A DNA stretch of 64,000 bases, taken from NCBI RefSeq assembly GCF_007741495.1, contig NZ_CP036262.1:4588001-4652000 (forward strand), read 5' to 3'. A program made the translations under genes and the position numbers. Positions 17,841 to 25,657 of the stretch are shown here, one piece after another (position 1 is the stretch's first letter; every line of letters begins with the position of its first letter). The notes beneath the pieces were generated by a model, which had not been told where the DNA came from, searched no databases, and worked only from the letters and a program-made list of their open reading frames with translations. This DNA comes from Roseimaritima multifibrata (GTDB lineage: Bacteria > Planctomycetota > Planctomycetia > Pirellulales > Pirellulaceae).

Positions 17841-18830
17841 ATGCCAGAAACATCCTCACCTGCCGAAACGGCGGAAGTCGCTGCGAACGCAGCCCCCGCC
17901 AACCAAACGTCTGATTTCGATCTGATGGCGGAAATCGATTCCATTCGGAACCTCTCATCCGAAGACCTAAACTACCTGCTGATGACGTATGCGTTGCCAG
18001 CGGTTGCAGCGTTGGCTGCGATCCTCGTGGGTTACTTTGTCGCCAAGTTTGTCTCGCGCGTCGTTAGTGCTCCAGTCATTAAACGCGTCGACGAGACCCT
18101 TGGCCGGTTCGTCGCGAAATTCACCTTTTACAGCTTGATGGCGGGGATCACGCTAGGAGCCCTTTCGAAAATCGGGGCTCCCGTTACCGGGCTTGCCGCC
18201 CTGATTGCTGCCGCTGGTTTTGCCGTGGGCCTAGCCTTCCAAGGAACGCTTAGCAATTTCGCCTCCGGGATCCTGTTGTTGGTTTTCCGGCCGTTTAAGG
18301 TGGGCGATACGATCAATGCGGGCGGGATCACGGGGAAGGTTAACGAAATCGACCTATTCACCGTCACCCTCGACACTCCCGACAACCGCCGGATCATCGT
18401 CCCCAACAGTTCGATTTCGGGCGGTACGATCGAAAACATTTCGTTCCATCGCCAGCGACGGGTCGAAGTCCTTGTCGGAGTCGAATACTCCGCCGACATT
18501 GAACAGACTCGCCAGGTCCTTAAAGAAGCCGCTGAAGCGATGCGATCCCATCTGATCGATGGCCCCAATCGTGGCTATGCGATCGTCCTGGACAACCTGG
18601 GTGCCAGCAGTGTCGACTGGAAGGTTCGCTTCTGGGCCGCCAGCAGCGACTACTGGTCGGTCAGGGAAATGCTGACAGGTGAAATCAAACAACGCCTGGA
18701 CGCCGCCAACATCGGGATCCCATTCCCTCAAATGGACATTCACGTTATCAGCGGGTCCGACAGCCCCGAAACTGAACTGGAACGTCAACGCGTCCGCCCA
18801 CGTCCAAGATCGACACGGCAAACCGCTTAA
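17841..18830 (+). CDS. Small-conductance mechanosensitive channel, MscS family
   Basis: The 329-residue protein starts at ATG 17841, with GAAGGAG upstream. An N-terminal acidic/Ala-rich segment precedes helices at about 50-75 (YALPAVAALAAILVGYF), 95-120, and the pore helix TM3 (GLAALIAAAGFAVGLAFQGTL, then SNFASGILLLVFRPFKVGD), the hallmark of MscS. The beta domain (INAGGITGKVNEIDLFTVTL, VPNSSISGGTIENIS) and the C-terminal alpha/beta cage follow. It opens on membrane tension to release solutes at hypo-osmotic shock. It is a short, MscS-like version without large extra domains. Confidence 0.95.
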   Translation: MPETSSPAETAEVAANAAPANQTSDFDLMAEIDSIRNLSSEDLNYLLMTYALPAVAALAAILVGYFVAKFVSRVVSAPVIKRVDETLGRFVAKFTFYSLMAGITLGALSKIGAPVTGLAALIAAAGFAVGLAFQGTLSNFASGILLLVFRPFKVGDTINAGGITGKVNEIDLFTVTLDTPDNRRIIVPNSSISGGTIENISFHRQRRVEVLVGVEYSADIEQTRQVLKEAAEAMRSHLIDGPNRGYAIVLDNLGASSVDWKVRFWAASSDYWSVREMLTGEIKQRLDAANIGIPFPQMDIHVISGSDSPETELERQRVRPRPRSTRQTA

Positions 18831-18866
18831 CGAGGTTGTCGTTTCAATCGGAAGCGGAGGAAGTTT

Positions 18867-18928
18867 GTCGCCCTAGGCTCCGCGACAGTAGCTGCAAAAG
18901 AGCGTTGTATCGCGAAGCGGAAGGCGAC
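18867..18928. repeat. 62-bp GTCGCC...GGCGAC palindromic repeat between convergent genes
   Basis: The element starts GTCGCC and ends GGCGAC, and has the same length as the element at 4972-5033. The arms (GTCGCCcTagGCTcCGCGA / TCGCGaaGCggAaGGCGAC) pair imperfectly. It lies 37 bp after the MscS gene and 20 bp before the end of the convergent kinase gene. A role as bidirectional terminator is likely but inferred. Confidence 0.65.
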
Positions 18929-18947
18929 AATTCGTTACCGCTAGCGA

Positions 18948-21323
18948 TTAAACGACCGGTTTTGCGATCCTTACCGAATCGCATCCGGTCGGCATGATCT
19001 GAAAGGTTTGCCAGTTCGAATCCGGTTTGCTCGGATGTTCGACCTTTGCCAACACTTCTTGCGTCCCTGCGGGCAAATCACCCGCCTCCAAACCTGGCTG
19101 CCAAACCAACTGACCTTGGCAACGAAGCTGAGCGGCGGAGACTTCCAGGCTGGCGGCCATCGAACTAGACGCAGCCAAGATTTGCCCTTTATCGCCAATC
19201 GCCAACAGCGCCTCGCCCGACCAATCGATCAACTGCTGCATGGCAGCCGTCTGAGCCTGGACTCGTTCGAGCTCGGCTTGCTGCTCACTGATGTCTTGGA
19301 TGGTCCCATAGATTTCGACCACGTCGCCCATCAGATCTCGAATCGGTTGCCCGCGAGCAATCACCGTACGATATTCACCGTTTGGAATCTGATGCCTCGC
19401 CTGCACCTGATAGGGTTCGCCCGTTTTTAAAGCGTTATCCATCGATGCTTTTAGACGAGGGCGGTCCTCCGGATGGATGCTTTTCATAAAAGCATTAACG
19501 TCGGGATCTTCCTGATCGTTAGGCTGCATTCCCGTGATCGCATACAGCTGACTGTTCCAGTGAACGACTTCGGCCCGGACGTCGTACTCCCAGGTTCCCA
19601 GGCGTGCCAAACGGGTGAATTCACGCAACCGCTGCCGGCTGCGACGAAGTTCGTTCTCCGCTCGCTTGCGAAGCGTTATGTCACGAACATTCGTGACCAG
19701 CAGAGACTGATTGTCCGATTCCACGATCCGGCTGGAAATCAAAGCGTCGATAACCCGCGCCTGCCCGCTGTACAGCTGAGCCTCAAAATTTTCGACTCGC
19801 TTGCGGCTTTTAATCTGCTGCTGGTAATCGCAGCGGCGTTGCGGCAGAACCCAAAGGTTTAAATCCGCGATGTTTACATCGACGATATTTTCTAATTCAA
19901 ACCCAAACAGGCTGAGGAACATCTCGTTTGCTTCGACCACGCGACCGTCATCCGCTCGGGTAATCACCACCGGATCGGGAGCGTGCGAGAAGAGCGCTTG
20001 CAGCCGAGCCTCTCGCTTGACCTGATGCTTCCGTTTGGAGCGGCGGCGACGAACCCGTGCCGCCAATTCCGATTCGCCCTCACCAGCGGTCACCAACATA
20101 TCGAGCGCCAAGTCATAATCGCCAAGACTAAGCGCGCGGCGTGAAAACTCGATCTGTGTATTCTTCTGCAACTGAATGGCTTTCGTGTTTTCCGGCCATA
20201 CCTCCAGAGCCTCCCCCAGCAGGTTCAATGCGATCGCATACTTTTCGTAACCACTCGCTTTCTCCGCATCCGAGGAATGCTGCATCGCCCGCTCCACCAA
20301 GCGAACACTTTCCTGCCGCTTGTCATACAACCGGAGTGCATCCTGAAATTCTTCCACCGTTTGAAAGCGGTCTTCCGGGTTGGTCTGCATCGCCTTCAGA
20401 GCGATATCCAACAGCGCCCCGGTGACGCGAGTCGGCCGAATTTTGTTGTCCGCTGCCGCCTGAATGCACTCGATCAACGTCGAACCGTGATGGGGCGGAA
20501 AACCGGTCACCATCTGGAAAAGCACGGCCCCCAGCAGGTAGATATCGGTCGTTGGGCCGATACTTTCCAAAACCCCAGCGGCCAGCTCGGGGGCCATATA
20601 AGCCGGAGTCCCGCCAATCGACGGGGTCTGATCGTTCTCCGTCACGACGGGATAGGAGAGCGCCAGCCCCCAGTCCGCTAGCAGGACTTCACCGAACCGC
20701 CCCAACATCACATTTTCGGGCTTAATGTCGCGATGCAATAAGCGGCGTGAATGGGCGTAGCGAATGGCATCGGCGACGCGAATCAGGATCGCCAAATTCT
20801 CCTTGACCGTCCGCTCGGACATGACCTCCGCCCAGGTCGTCCCATCGATTCTTTTCATCGAATAGAACAGCTGGCCTTTTTCGCCGAACGCCAACTCATG
20901 CAGTGCGATCACATTGGGATGATCCAAACTGCCAATGGTCCTGGCTTCACTGAGAAACCTTGCCTGAGCCAGCGGATCACGATTCAGTTCATCCCGCAGC
21001 ACCTTCACCGCGACTTCACGATCGACAGCCCGCTGATGCGCCTGATAGACGACCGCGGTTCCTCCTGCCCCCAGCTCCCCGATCAGACGGTAATCGGTCA
21101 CATCATGGCTGCGTTCGCCCGGGGAAGTCACTTTTCGTTCCGGCAACCGGCGTTCTTTCAGCCACGGCGAGGGAGATGATCCCCCTTCCACGGGCAGCGA
21201 AGGTTTCAGCTGCAAAGTCGCCGCGGGGAACGGAGTGGACAGTTGTCCATTAAGATTTACCGTTACGGTTTGCCGATCGGAATCCAATAATTCCAAATCC
21301 GCTTGGATTTGGGGATCGGACAT
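18948..21323 (-). CDS. Ser/Thr protein kinase fused to PAS sensor domains
   Basis: The 791-residue protein starts at ATG 21323 (MSDPQIQADLELLD); a TTG at 21395 would add 24 residues. A Hanks-type kinase domain spans about 77-340: glycine loop GELGAGGTAVVYQ, catalytic Lys107 in VAVKVL, HRDIKPEN with Asp199, and DWG (217) instead of DFG. APE is present as YMAPELA and the domain ends near DRFQTVEEFQDAL. A helical region with TPR-like character and a basic stretch (RRRRSKRKHQ) follows. Then come three PAS-type regions: about 445-560 (ADDGRVVEANEMFLSLFG), 575-695 (LGTWEYDVRAEVVHWNSQLYAI, with a PAC end EIYGTIQDISEQ) and 715-791. A kinase preceding PAS domains without a histidine kinase is a signal protein typical of planctomycetes. 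No transmembrane helix is seen, so it is probably cytoplasmic. Confidence 0.9.
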   Translation of the reverse strand: MSDPQIQADLELLDSDRQTVTVNLNGQLSTPFPAATLQLKPSLPVEGGSSPSPWLKERRLPERKVTSPGERSHDVTDYRLIGELGAGGTAVVYQAHQRAVDREVAVKVLRDELNRDPLAQARFLSEARTIGSLDHPNVIALHELAFGEKGQLFYSMKRIDGTTWAEVMSERTVKENLAILIRVADAIRYAHSRRLLHRDIKPENVMLGRFGEVLLADWGLALSYPVVTENDQTPSIGGTPAYMAPELAAGVLESIGPTTDIYLLGAVLFQMVTGFPPHHGSTLIECIQAAADNKIRPTRVTGALLDIALKAMQTNPEDRFQTVEEFQDALRLYDKRQESVRLVERAMQHSSDAEKASGYEKYAIALNLLGEALEVWPENTKAIQLQKNTQIEFSRRALSLGDYDLALDMLVTAGEGESELAARVRRRRSKRKHQVKREARLQALFSHAPDPVVITRADDGRVVEANEMFLSLFGFELENIVDVNIADLNLWVLPQRRCDYQQQIKSRKRVENFEAQLYSGQARVIDALISSRIVESDNQSLLVTNVRDITLRKRAENELRRSRQRLREFTRLARLGTWEYDVRAEVVHWNSQLYAITGMQPNDQEDPDVNAFMKSIHPEDRPRLKASMDNALKTGEPYQVQARHQIPNGEYRTVIARGQPIRDLMGDVVEIYGTIQDISEQQAELERVQAQTAAMQQLIDWSGEALLAIGDKGQILAASSSMAASLEVSAAQLRCQGQLVWQPGLEAGDLPAGTQEVLAKVEHPSKPDSNWQTFQIMPTGCDSVRIAKPVV

Positions 21324-21569
21324 AATGGTCTCTAACAGGGTTCTATTCAATCGAATTGCCTCAGCAAAAAGACCATGATTCGCTATATTGGACAAGCAGG
21401 ACGCCTGTTAGTATGTCTACCTGATTTCAACCGGTCAAACGGCCTGATTCCTCCGATCATCCCTCAAAAAGGGCCAGAGATTGGCGTGGGGGCTATTCGT
21501 CACTAGGAAAGCGACCGCCTGGGCGATAGAATTCGGTTTTCATCCCTCTTCTGTTCATGAGTTGAGTCC

Positions 21570-21920
21570 ATGCAATTAAGCGTTTCGGCACGACACGGTG
21601 ACCTTCAGGCTGGTGATCAGGCGTTGATTGAGGCCAAAGTTGAAAAGCTTCGTCGCTTATTCGACCGCATCAATGCAATCATCGTGACCGTCGATATGAA
21701 ACGAATGGAAAAGCCCGAAGTCGAAGTCAAGGTATCCGCGGAGCACGCAGAGGACTGTGTTGCCAAAGCCGAAGCGACGAATGTGATCGCCGCCCTTGAC
21801 TTGGTCCTTCCCAAAATCGAACAACAGCTCCGTAAACTAAAAGAAAAACGAACCGGTCATCGCGCGACCGGAATCAAACATCTCGAACCGGCACCTGAAG
21901 CGGAAACCGAAGAGGAGTAA
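21570..21920 (+). CDS. hpf: Ribosome hibernation promoting factor, short form
   Basis: The 116-residue protein has the HPF/YfiA beta-alpha-beta-beta-beta-alpha fold: MQLSVSARHGDLQ, IEAKVEKLRRLFDRI and EVEVKVSAEHAEDCVA, then the final helix with EQQLRKLKEKR. It ends in an acidic tail (EPAPEAETEEE). It lacks the C-terminal dimerisation domain of long HPF. It lies just upstream of ptsN, as in many bacteria where the hpf (formerly yhbH) and ptsN genes are neighbours. It binds the 30S decoding site in stationary phase. Confidence 0.93.
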   Translation: MQLSVSARHGDLQAGDQALIEAKVEKLRRLFDRINAIIVTVDMKRMEKPEVEVKVSAEHAEDCVAKAEATNVIAALDLVLPKIEQQLRKLKEKRTGHRATGIKHLEPAPEAETEEE

Positions 21921-22043
21921 ATCGGTAGAAACCGTGAAACTCCCTTCCCCGATATCTCTGTTCGCAGAGATTCTCACCGTGTCGGTGCGGTGGAGCCAGG
22001 ATCCAATCCTGACTCCGGAAACTCTACCCTAGGAATTTACAGA

Positions 22044-22517
22044 ATGAAATTTTCAGACTTTGTCAGTACGAAGGCGATTTGCGCCGATCTGGCCTCTGAG
22101 TCCAAAGAAACCGTGATTCGGGAACTGGTTCAATCGCTGCAAGACGCAGGCGAAATCAGTGCTGAAGAACAAGAAGACATTATTGCTGCAATCATGAAAC
22201 GCGAAGAACTTGGCAGCACCGGCATCGGCCGTGGCGTTGCCGTTCCGCATACCAAACACCCCAGCGTCGACAAACTTGTCGGAACCGTTGGCGTCAGTGT
22301 CGACGGAGTCGATTTCAACAGCCTAGACGGCGAAAAAGTTCAATTGTTCTTTTTGCTTGTCAGCCCACCGGAACGACCAGGCGACCACCTACGAGCTCTC
22401 GAGAACATCTCTCGTCAGTTACGCGACGACGCGTTTTGCCGCTTCCTGAAGCAAAGCAAAACTCCAGACGACATCCAACAGCTTCTGAACGAAGCTGATA
22501 ACAATCACTTTGTTTAA
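22044..22517 (+). CDS. ptsN: PTS EIIA-Ntr-like regulatory protein
   Basis: The 157-residue protein starts at ATG 22044 (MKFSDFVS) with AGGAA upstream. It is a PTS EIIA type 2 (fructose/Ntr) domain. The phosphorylatable His lies in the motif GRGVAVPHTKHPSV, and the family motif VQLFFLLVSPPERPGDHLRAL follows. It stands alone, without EIIB/EIIC, so it is regulatory rather than a transporter part. It is followed 25 bp later by HPr and then EI, forming a complete phosphorelay EI-HPr-EIIA. The imperfect hairpin at about 21990-22017 in the leader (GGAG..AGGAT...ATCCT..CTCC) may affect expression. Confidence 0.92.
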   Translation: MKFSDFVSTKAICADLASESKETVIRELVQSLQDAGEISAEEQEDIIAAIMKREELGSTGIGRGVAVPHTKHPSVDKLVGTVGVSVDGVDFNSLDGEKVQLFFLLVSPPERPGDHLRALENISRQLRDDAFCRFLKQSKTPDDIQQLLNEADNNHFV

Positions 22518-22542
22518 CCCTGTCTTGATTGATTCGCAAAAT

Positions 22543-22830
22543 ATGTCCAACCCGCCTCTATGTTTTGATGTGACCGTGCGGAACCCAAAAGGGTTGCATC
22601 TGCGCGCTATCAATACATTGGTACAGGCGGCTGGACAATTTGAAGCGACGATCTTGATACGAAAAGATAGCGAACAAGCTGACTGTGCTAGCGTCTTTTC
22701 TTTAATGACCCTCGGAGCCGAACAAGGAACCGAGTTAACCGTTACCGTCGAGGGAGTCGACGCCCCATTGGCGGCGGCCGCCATTCAACGGCTTTTCGAA
22801 AACGGTTTTTACGAAATGGAGGAAGCCTGA
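22543..22830 (+). CDS. ptsH: Phosphocarrier protein HPr
   Basis: The 95-residue protein begins at ATG 22543 (MSNPPLCFDVTV); an upstream TTG is unlikely. The active-site motif NPKGLHLRAINTLV carries the phosphorylatable His. The conserved Arg follows it, and the region around the regulatory Ser (CASVFSLMTLGAEQGTEL) is intact. It should accept phosphate from EI (23145-24890) and pass it to the EIIA protein at 22044-22517. No Shine-Dalgarno sequence is seen, so translation may depend on the upstream gene. Confidence 0.93.
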   Translation: MSNPPLCFDVTVRNPKGLHLRAINTLVQAAGQFEATILIRKDSEQADCASVFSLMTLGAEQGTELTVTVEGVDAPLAAAAIQRLFENGFYEMEEA

Positions 22831-23144
22831 CCCCATCCAACCTTGCGACCTCCCGGTTTGGGACTCTCGCAAGGGTGAAAAATTCAAGCGGTCGTTCAAC
22901 AAATACCAGTCTCTTCCCAAACGATTCTTCGTGTTGACTATTAGAAATCAACAGACCGAAGCAACGAAAAGGGAAGGCTGGTTGTTTCAAGACGGCTTGA
23001 TCACCGGGAACAGGACCTCTTCATCCCACCGCATAATCCAATGAATCCGAACTCCTCAATACGCGTGCCGCGACCGAATCAGCAAGGGCTTCTGCCCTGG
23101 ATGGTCCGGTCGGCCAAGGCAGGCGCGAACAGGGTCGGAGCACG
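22831..23144. other. Intergenic gap between ptsH and ptsI, no feature found
   Basis: This 314-bp stretch separates HPr from EI. I see no gene, no strong hairpin and no convincing promoter pair; an isolated TTGACT at about 22934 lacks a good -10. The gap is unusually long for a pts operon, so ptsI may have its own promoter. Confidence 0.4.
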
Positions 23145-24890
23145 ATGCTTGAACTGCAAGGCATACCCGTTTCGCCTGGGGTCGCAATCGGTCCGGCTTT
23201 AGTTCTGGACGCCGATGGCTACAGCATTCCTAGGTGCTACGTTAACGAAACTGACGTTGCGGACGAATACCATCGTCTGCAACAAGCAGTCGATGACGTT
23301 TCGCGCTCACTTGAAGAGAACCGACTGCAGACTTCTGCAAAACTCGGTAACTCGACGGGGGATATTTTCGCCGCTCAACTGCAGATGTTACATGATCCGC
23401 GATTAGCAGCCGAACTCCGCCGCCGGATTACCGAGCTTCAACAGTCGGCGCCCTACGCCGTTAGCCAAGTCCTGCACAGCTATGCCGCCGCGATGCGGCG
23501 TTTAAAAAGCACCCTGCTGGCAGAACGTGCCGACGACGTTATCGATATCGAGAAACAACTGCTGCATGCTCTCGGTGCCGTCCGCTCCGCTCCGCTAAAG
23601 GAGCTGACCGAACCGGTTATTATCCTCTGCTATAACCTGACCCCCAGCGAAACCGCCAATCTTGATCGACGGTTTGTCCGCGGGTTCTGCACTGAAACCG
23701 GTGGCGCTGGCGGCCATACGGCGATCGTCGCCAAAGGAATGGAATTGCCCGCCGTCGTCGGAGTCGGGGAATTTCTTGATCGCGTCGGCCAATCGACCCA
23801 GGTGATCGTCGATGGAGACCACGGCCGGATCATTCTGAATCCCGACGAAGCAACGCTATCGCGATACCGCAGCGGGCAAGAACAACAGCGGATTTTCGAC
23901 CGAACCCTGGAACAACTGCGGGACCAACCGGCCGAGACAACCGACGGGACGTTGGTCAGCTTAAATGCCAACATCGAATTCCCCCACGAAGTCGCCGCCT
24001 GCCTAGAACGCGGAGCCGATGGGATCGGATTGTACCGAACCGAATTCTTGTACTTGGCCAGCGAACAAGAACCCAGCGAAGAGGACCATTACCAGGCCTA
24101 CAGCCAGGTCGTCCGCGCAATGGGGGATCGCCCGGTTGTGATCCGAACCCTCGACCTGGGTGCCGACAAAATGGGGCATCGCCCCCGAGCGGACAACGAA
24201 CGCAACCCATTCCTGGGGCTGCGAAGTATCCGCCTGGCCTTAAAAAACCAAGATATTTTCCGCCCGCAACTGCGAGCGATCTTGCGAGCGGCCGTCCATG
24301 GCGATGTTCGCATTATGTTCCCGCTGATCACAACCTTGGCTGAACTGCGGCAAGCAAGAATGCTGCTGAATGTGGTGGGTGAAGACCTCCGCGAAGCGGG
24401 CATCGAATGCCGCACGGATATCCCCATCGGCATGATGGTTGAAGTCCCCGCCGCCGTTCTGATGTTGGACCGATTTGTCAAAGAAGTCGATTTCTTAAGC
24501 ATCGGCACCAATGATTTGGTGCAGTACACGTTGGCTGTCGACCGAAGCAACGAATCGGTCGCCGACCTTTATCAATCGAGTGACCCAGCCGTCCTCCGTT
24601 TGATCGAAAAATCAATCTACGAAGCGAAGAAAGCGGGACTCCCCATTTCCGTCTGCGGCGAAATGAGCAGCCGGCCCGCACGGGCTTTGTTGCTGATTGG
24701 GATGGGAGTCCGCAGCTTAAGCGTCCCGCCCAACGCCCTGCCGAAGGTAAAGAAAGCGATCCGGTCGGTATCGATCAAGGAATGCGAAGAAATTGCTGAA
24801 CGTGCGATGACTTTCGAATCGGCTAGAGAAGTCGATATCTACTTGGCGGATCGATTGCGAGCCCTGGTACCGGAGCTTTTGCATCAATGA
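23145..24890 (+). CDS. ptsI: Phosphoenolpyruvate-protein phosphotransferase (Enzyme I)
   Basis: The 581-residue enzyme takes phosphate from PEP and passes it to HPr. The N-terminal HPr-binding and swivelling domains end in the active-site motif GGAGGHTAIVAKGMELPAVVG with the phosphorylatable His. The usual TSHTAI is here GGHTAI. The C-terminal TIM barrel shows DGIGLYRTEFLYL, PVVIRTLDLGADK, NPFLGLRSIRL, IMFPLITTLAEL, DFLSIGTNDLVQYTLA and ISVCGEMSSRPA. The length is normal for EI. No sugar-specific EIIBC is encoded nearby, which supports a regulatory PTS. The stop overlaps the start of the next gene (ATGA at 24887-24890). Confidence 0.96.
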   Translation: MLELQGIPVSPGVAIGPALVLDADGYSIPRCYVNETDVADEYHRLQQAVDDVSRSLEENRLQTSAKLGNSTGDIFAAQLQMLHDPRLAAELRRRITELQQSAPYAVSQVLHSYAAAMRRLKSTLLAERADDVIDIEKQLLHALGAVRSAPLKELTEPVIILCYNLTPSETANLDRRFVRGFCTETGGAGGHTAIVAKGMELPAVVGVGEFLDRVGQSTQVIVDGDHGRIILNPDEATLSRYRSGQEQQRIFDRTLEQLRDQPAETTDGTLVSLNANIEFPHEVAACLERGADGIGLYRTEFLYLASEQEPSEEDHYQAYSQVVRAMGDRPVVIRTLDLGADKMGHRPRADNERNPFLGLRSIRLALKNQDIFRPQLRAILRAAVHGDVRIMFPLITTLAELRQARMLLNVVGEDLREAGIECRTDIPIGMMVEVPAAVLMLDRFVKEVDFLSIGTNDLVQYTLAVDRSNESVADLYQSSDPAVLRLIEKSIYEAKKAGLPISVCGEMSSRPARALLLIGMGVRSLSVPPNALPKVKKAIRSVSIKECEEIAERAMTFESAREVDIYLADRLRALVPELLHQ

Positions 24891-25654
24891 ATAATAAAGT
24901 AACCGAAGCGGCGGGCGACGCCAAAGCCGCCCCGGACACTAAGAATCCGGACGCCAAGAACTCAGTTCCTCCGCAGCCAAGCGAGGAATTGCTTAGGATC
25001 CGATACCGTATTCGATTTGCCAAAACGGATTTGTTGCGTTGGATCAGCCATCGCGATTTGGCTCGCTTGTGGGAACGGTTACTCCGCAGAGCAACGCTAG
25101 AACTTTCGATGACCGAGGGCTTTCATCCGAAACCTCGCGTTGGTTTTCCCTCGGCACTAGCCCTGGGGATCGAAGGCTTAGATGAAGTTGTAGAAATTGA
25201 TTTAGCAGAAGAATTATCCGTCGAAGCGCTGTTGAAACGGCTGGACGACGATCAACAACCCGGCCTGAACATATTAAGCGTCTGCCGGGTCCCCGATGGT
25301 ACCCCCAAGGCTCGCCTGCTTCGCAGCCATTACAGCGTCCCCATTCCAGAGGGATTTGCAACGGCGGAAATCGAAACAGCGATCACTGAAATCAGTGATG
25401 TCGAAACGCTCGAAGTCACAAGAAAGAACCGCACAATCACGGTCAATGCCGCGTCGCAAATTGATCAATTAAAGATCTGCGATGGCCATCTGATCATGGT
25501 CTTGTCCGCCAGCGAGAACGCGGACCTCAAGCCCACCGATTTAATTTCGGCGATGGGTTTGGACTCACTTTTAACAGCGGGATCGTACGTCGTACGAACC
25601 CGCGTCGAACTAGAACAAACACTTGGACCTGAACACTGTGTCCTAAAGGAATGA
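24887..25654 (+). CDS. DUF2344 (TIGR03936) protein
   Basis: The 255-residue protein starts in an ATGA overlap with ptsI. After a low-complexity N-terminus of about 35 residues, the DUF2344 core is clear: RIRYRIRFAKTDLLRWISH, then DLARLWERLLRRATLELSMTE and GFHPKPRVGFPSALALGIEG. In many bacteria this domain is fused to, or lies next to, a radical-SAM protein and precedes the ribonuclease gene, as it does here (25658). The function is unknown; a link to RNA or ribosome biology is inferred from that neighbourhood. Confidence 0.88.
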   Translation: MNNKVTEAAGDAKAAPDTKNPDAKNSVPPQPSEELLRIRYRIRFAKTDLLRWISHRDLARLWERLLRRATLELSMTEGFHPKPRVGFPSALALGIEGLDEVVEIDLAEELSVEALLKRLDDDQQPGLNILSVCRVPDGTPKARLLRSHYSVPIPEGFATAEIETAITEISDVETLEVTRKNRTITVNAASQIDQLKICDGHLIMVLSASENADLKPTDLISAMGLDSLLTAGSYVVRTRVELEQTLGPEHCVLKE

Positions 25655-25657
25655 CCT

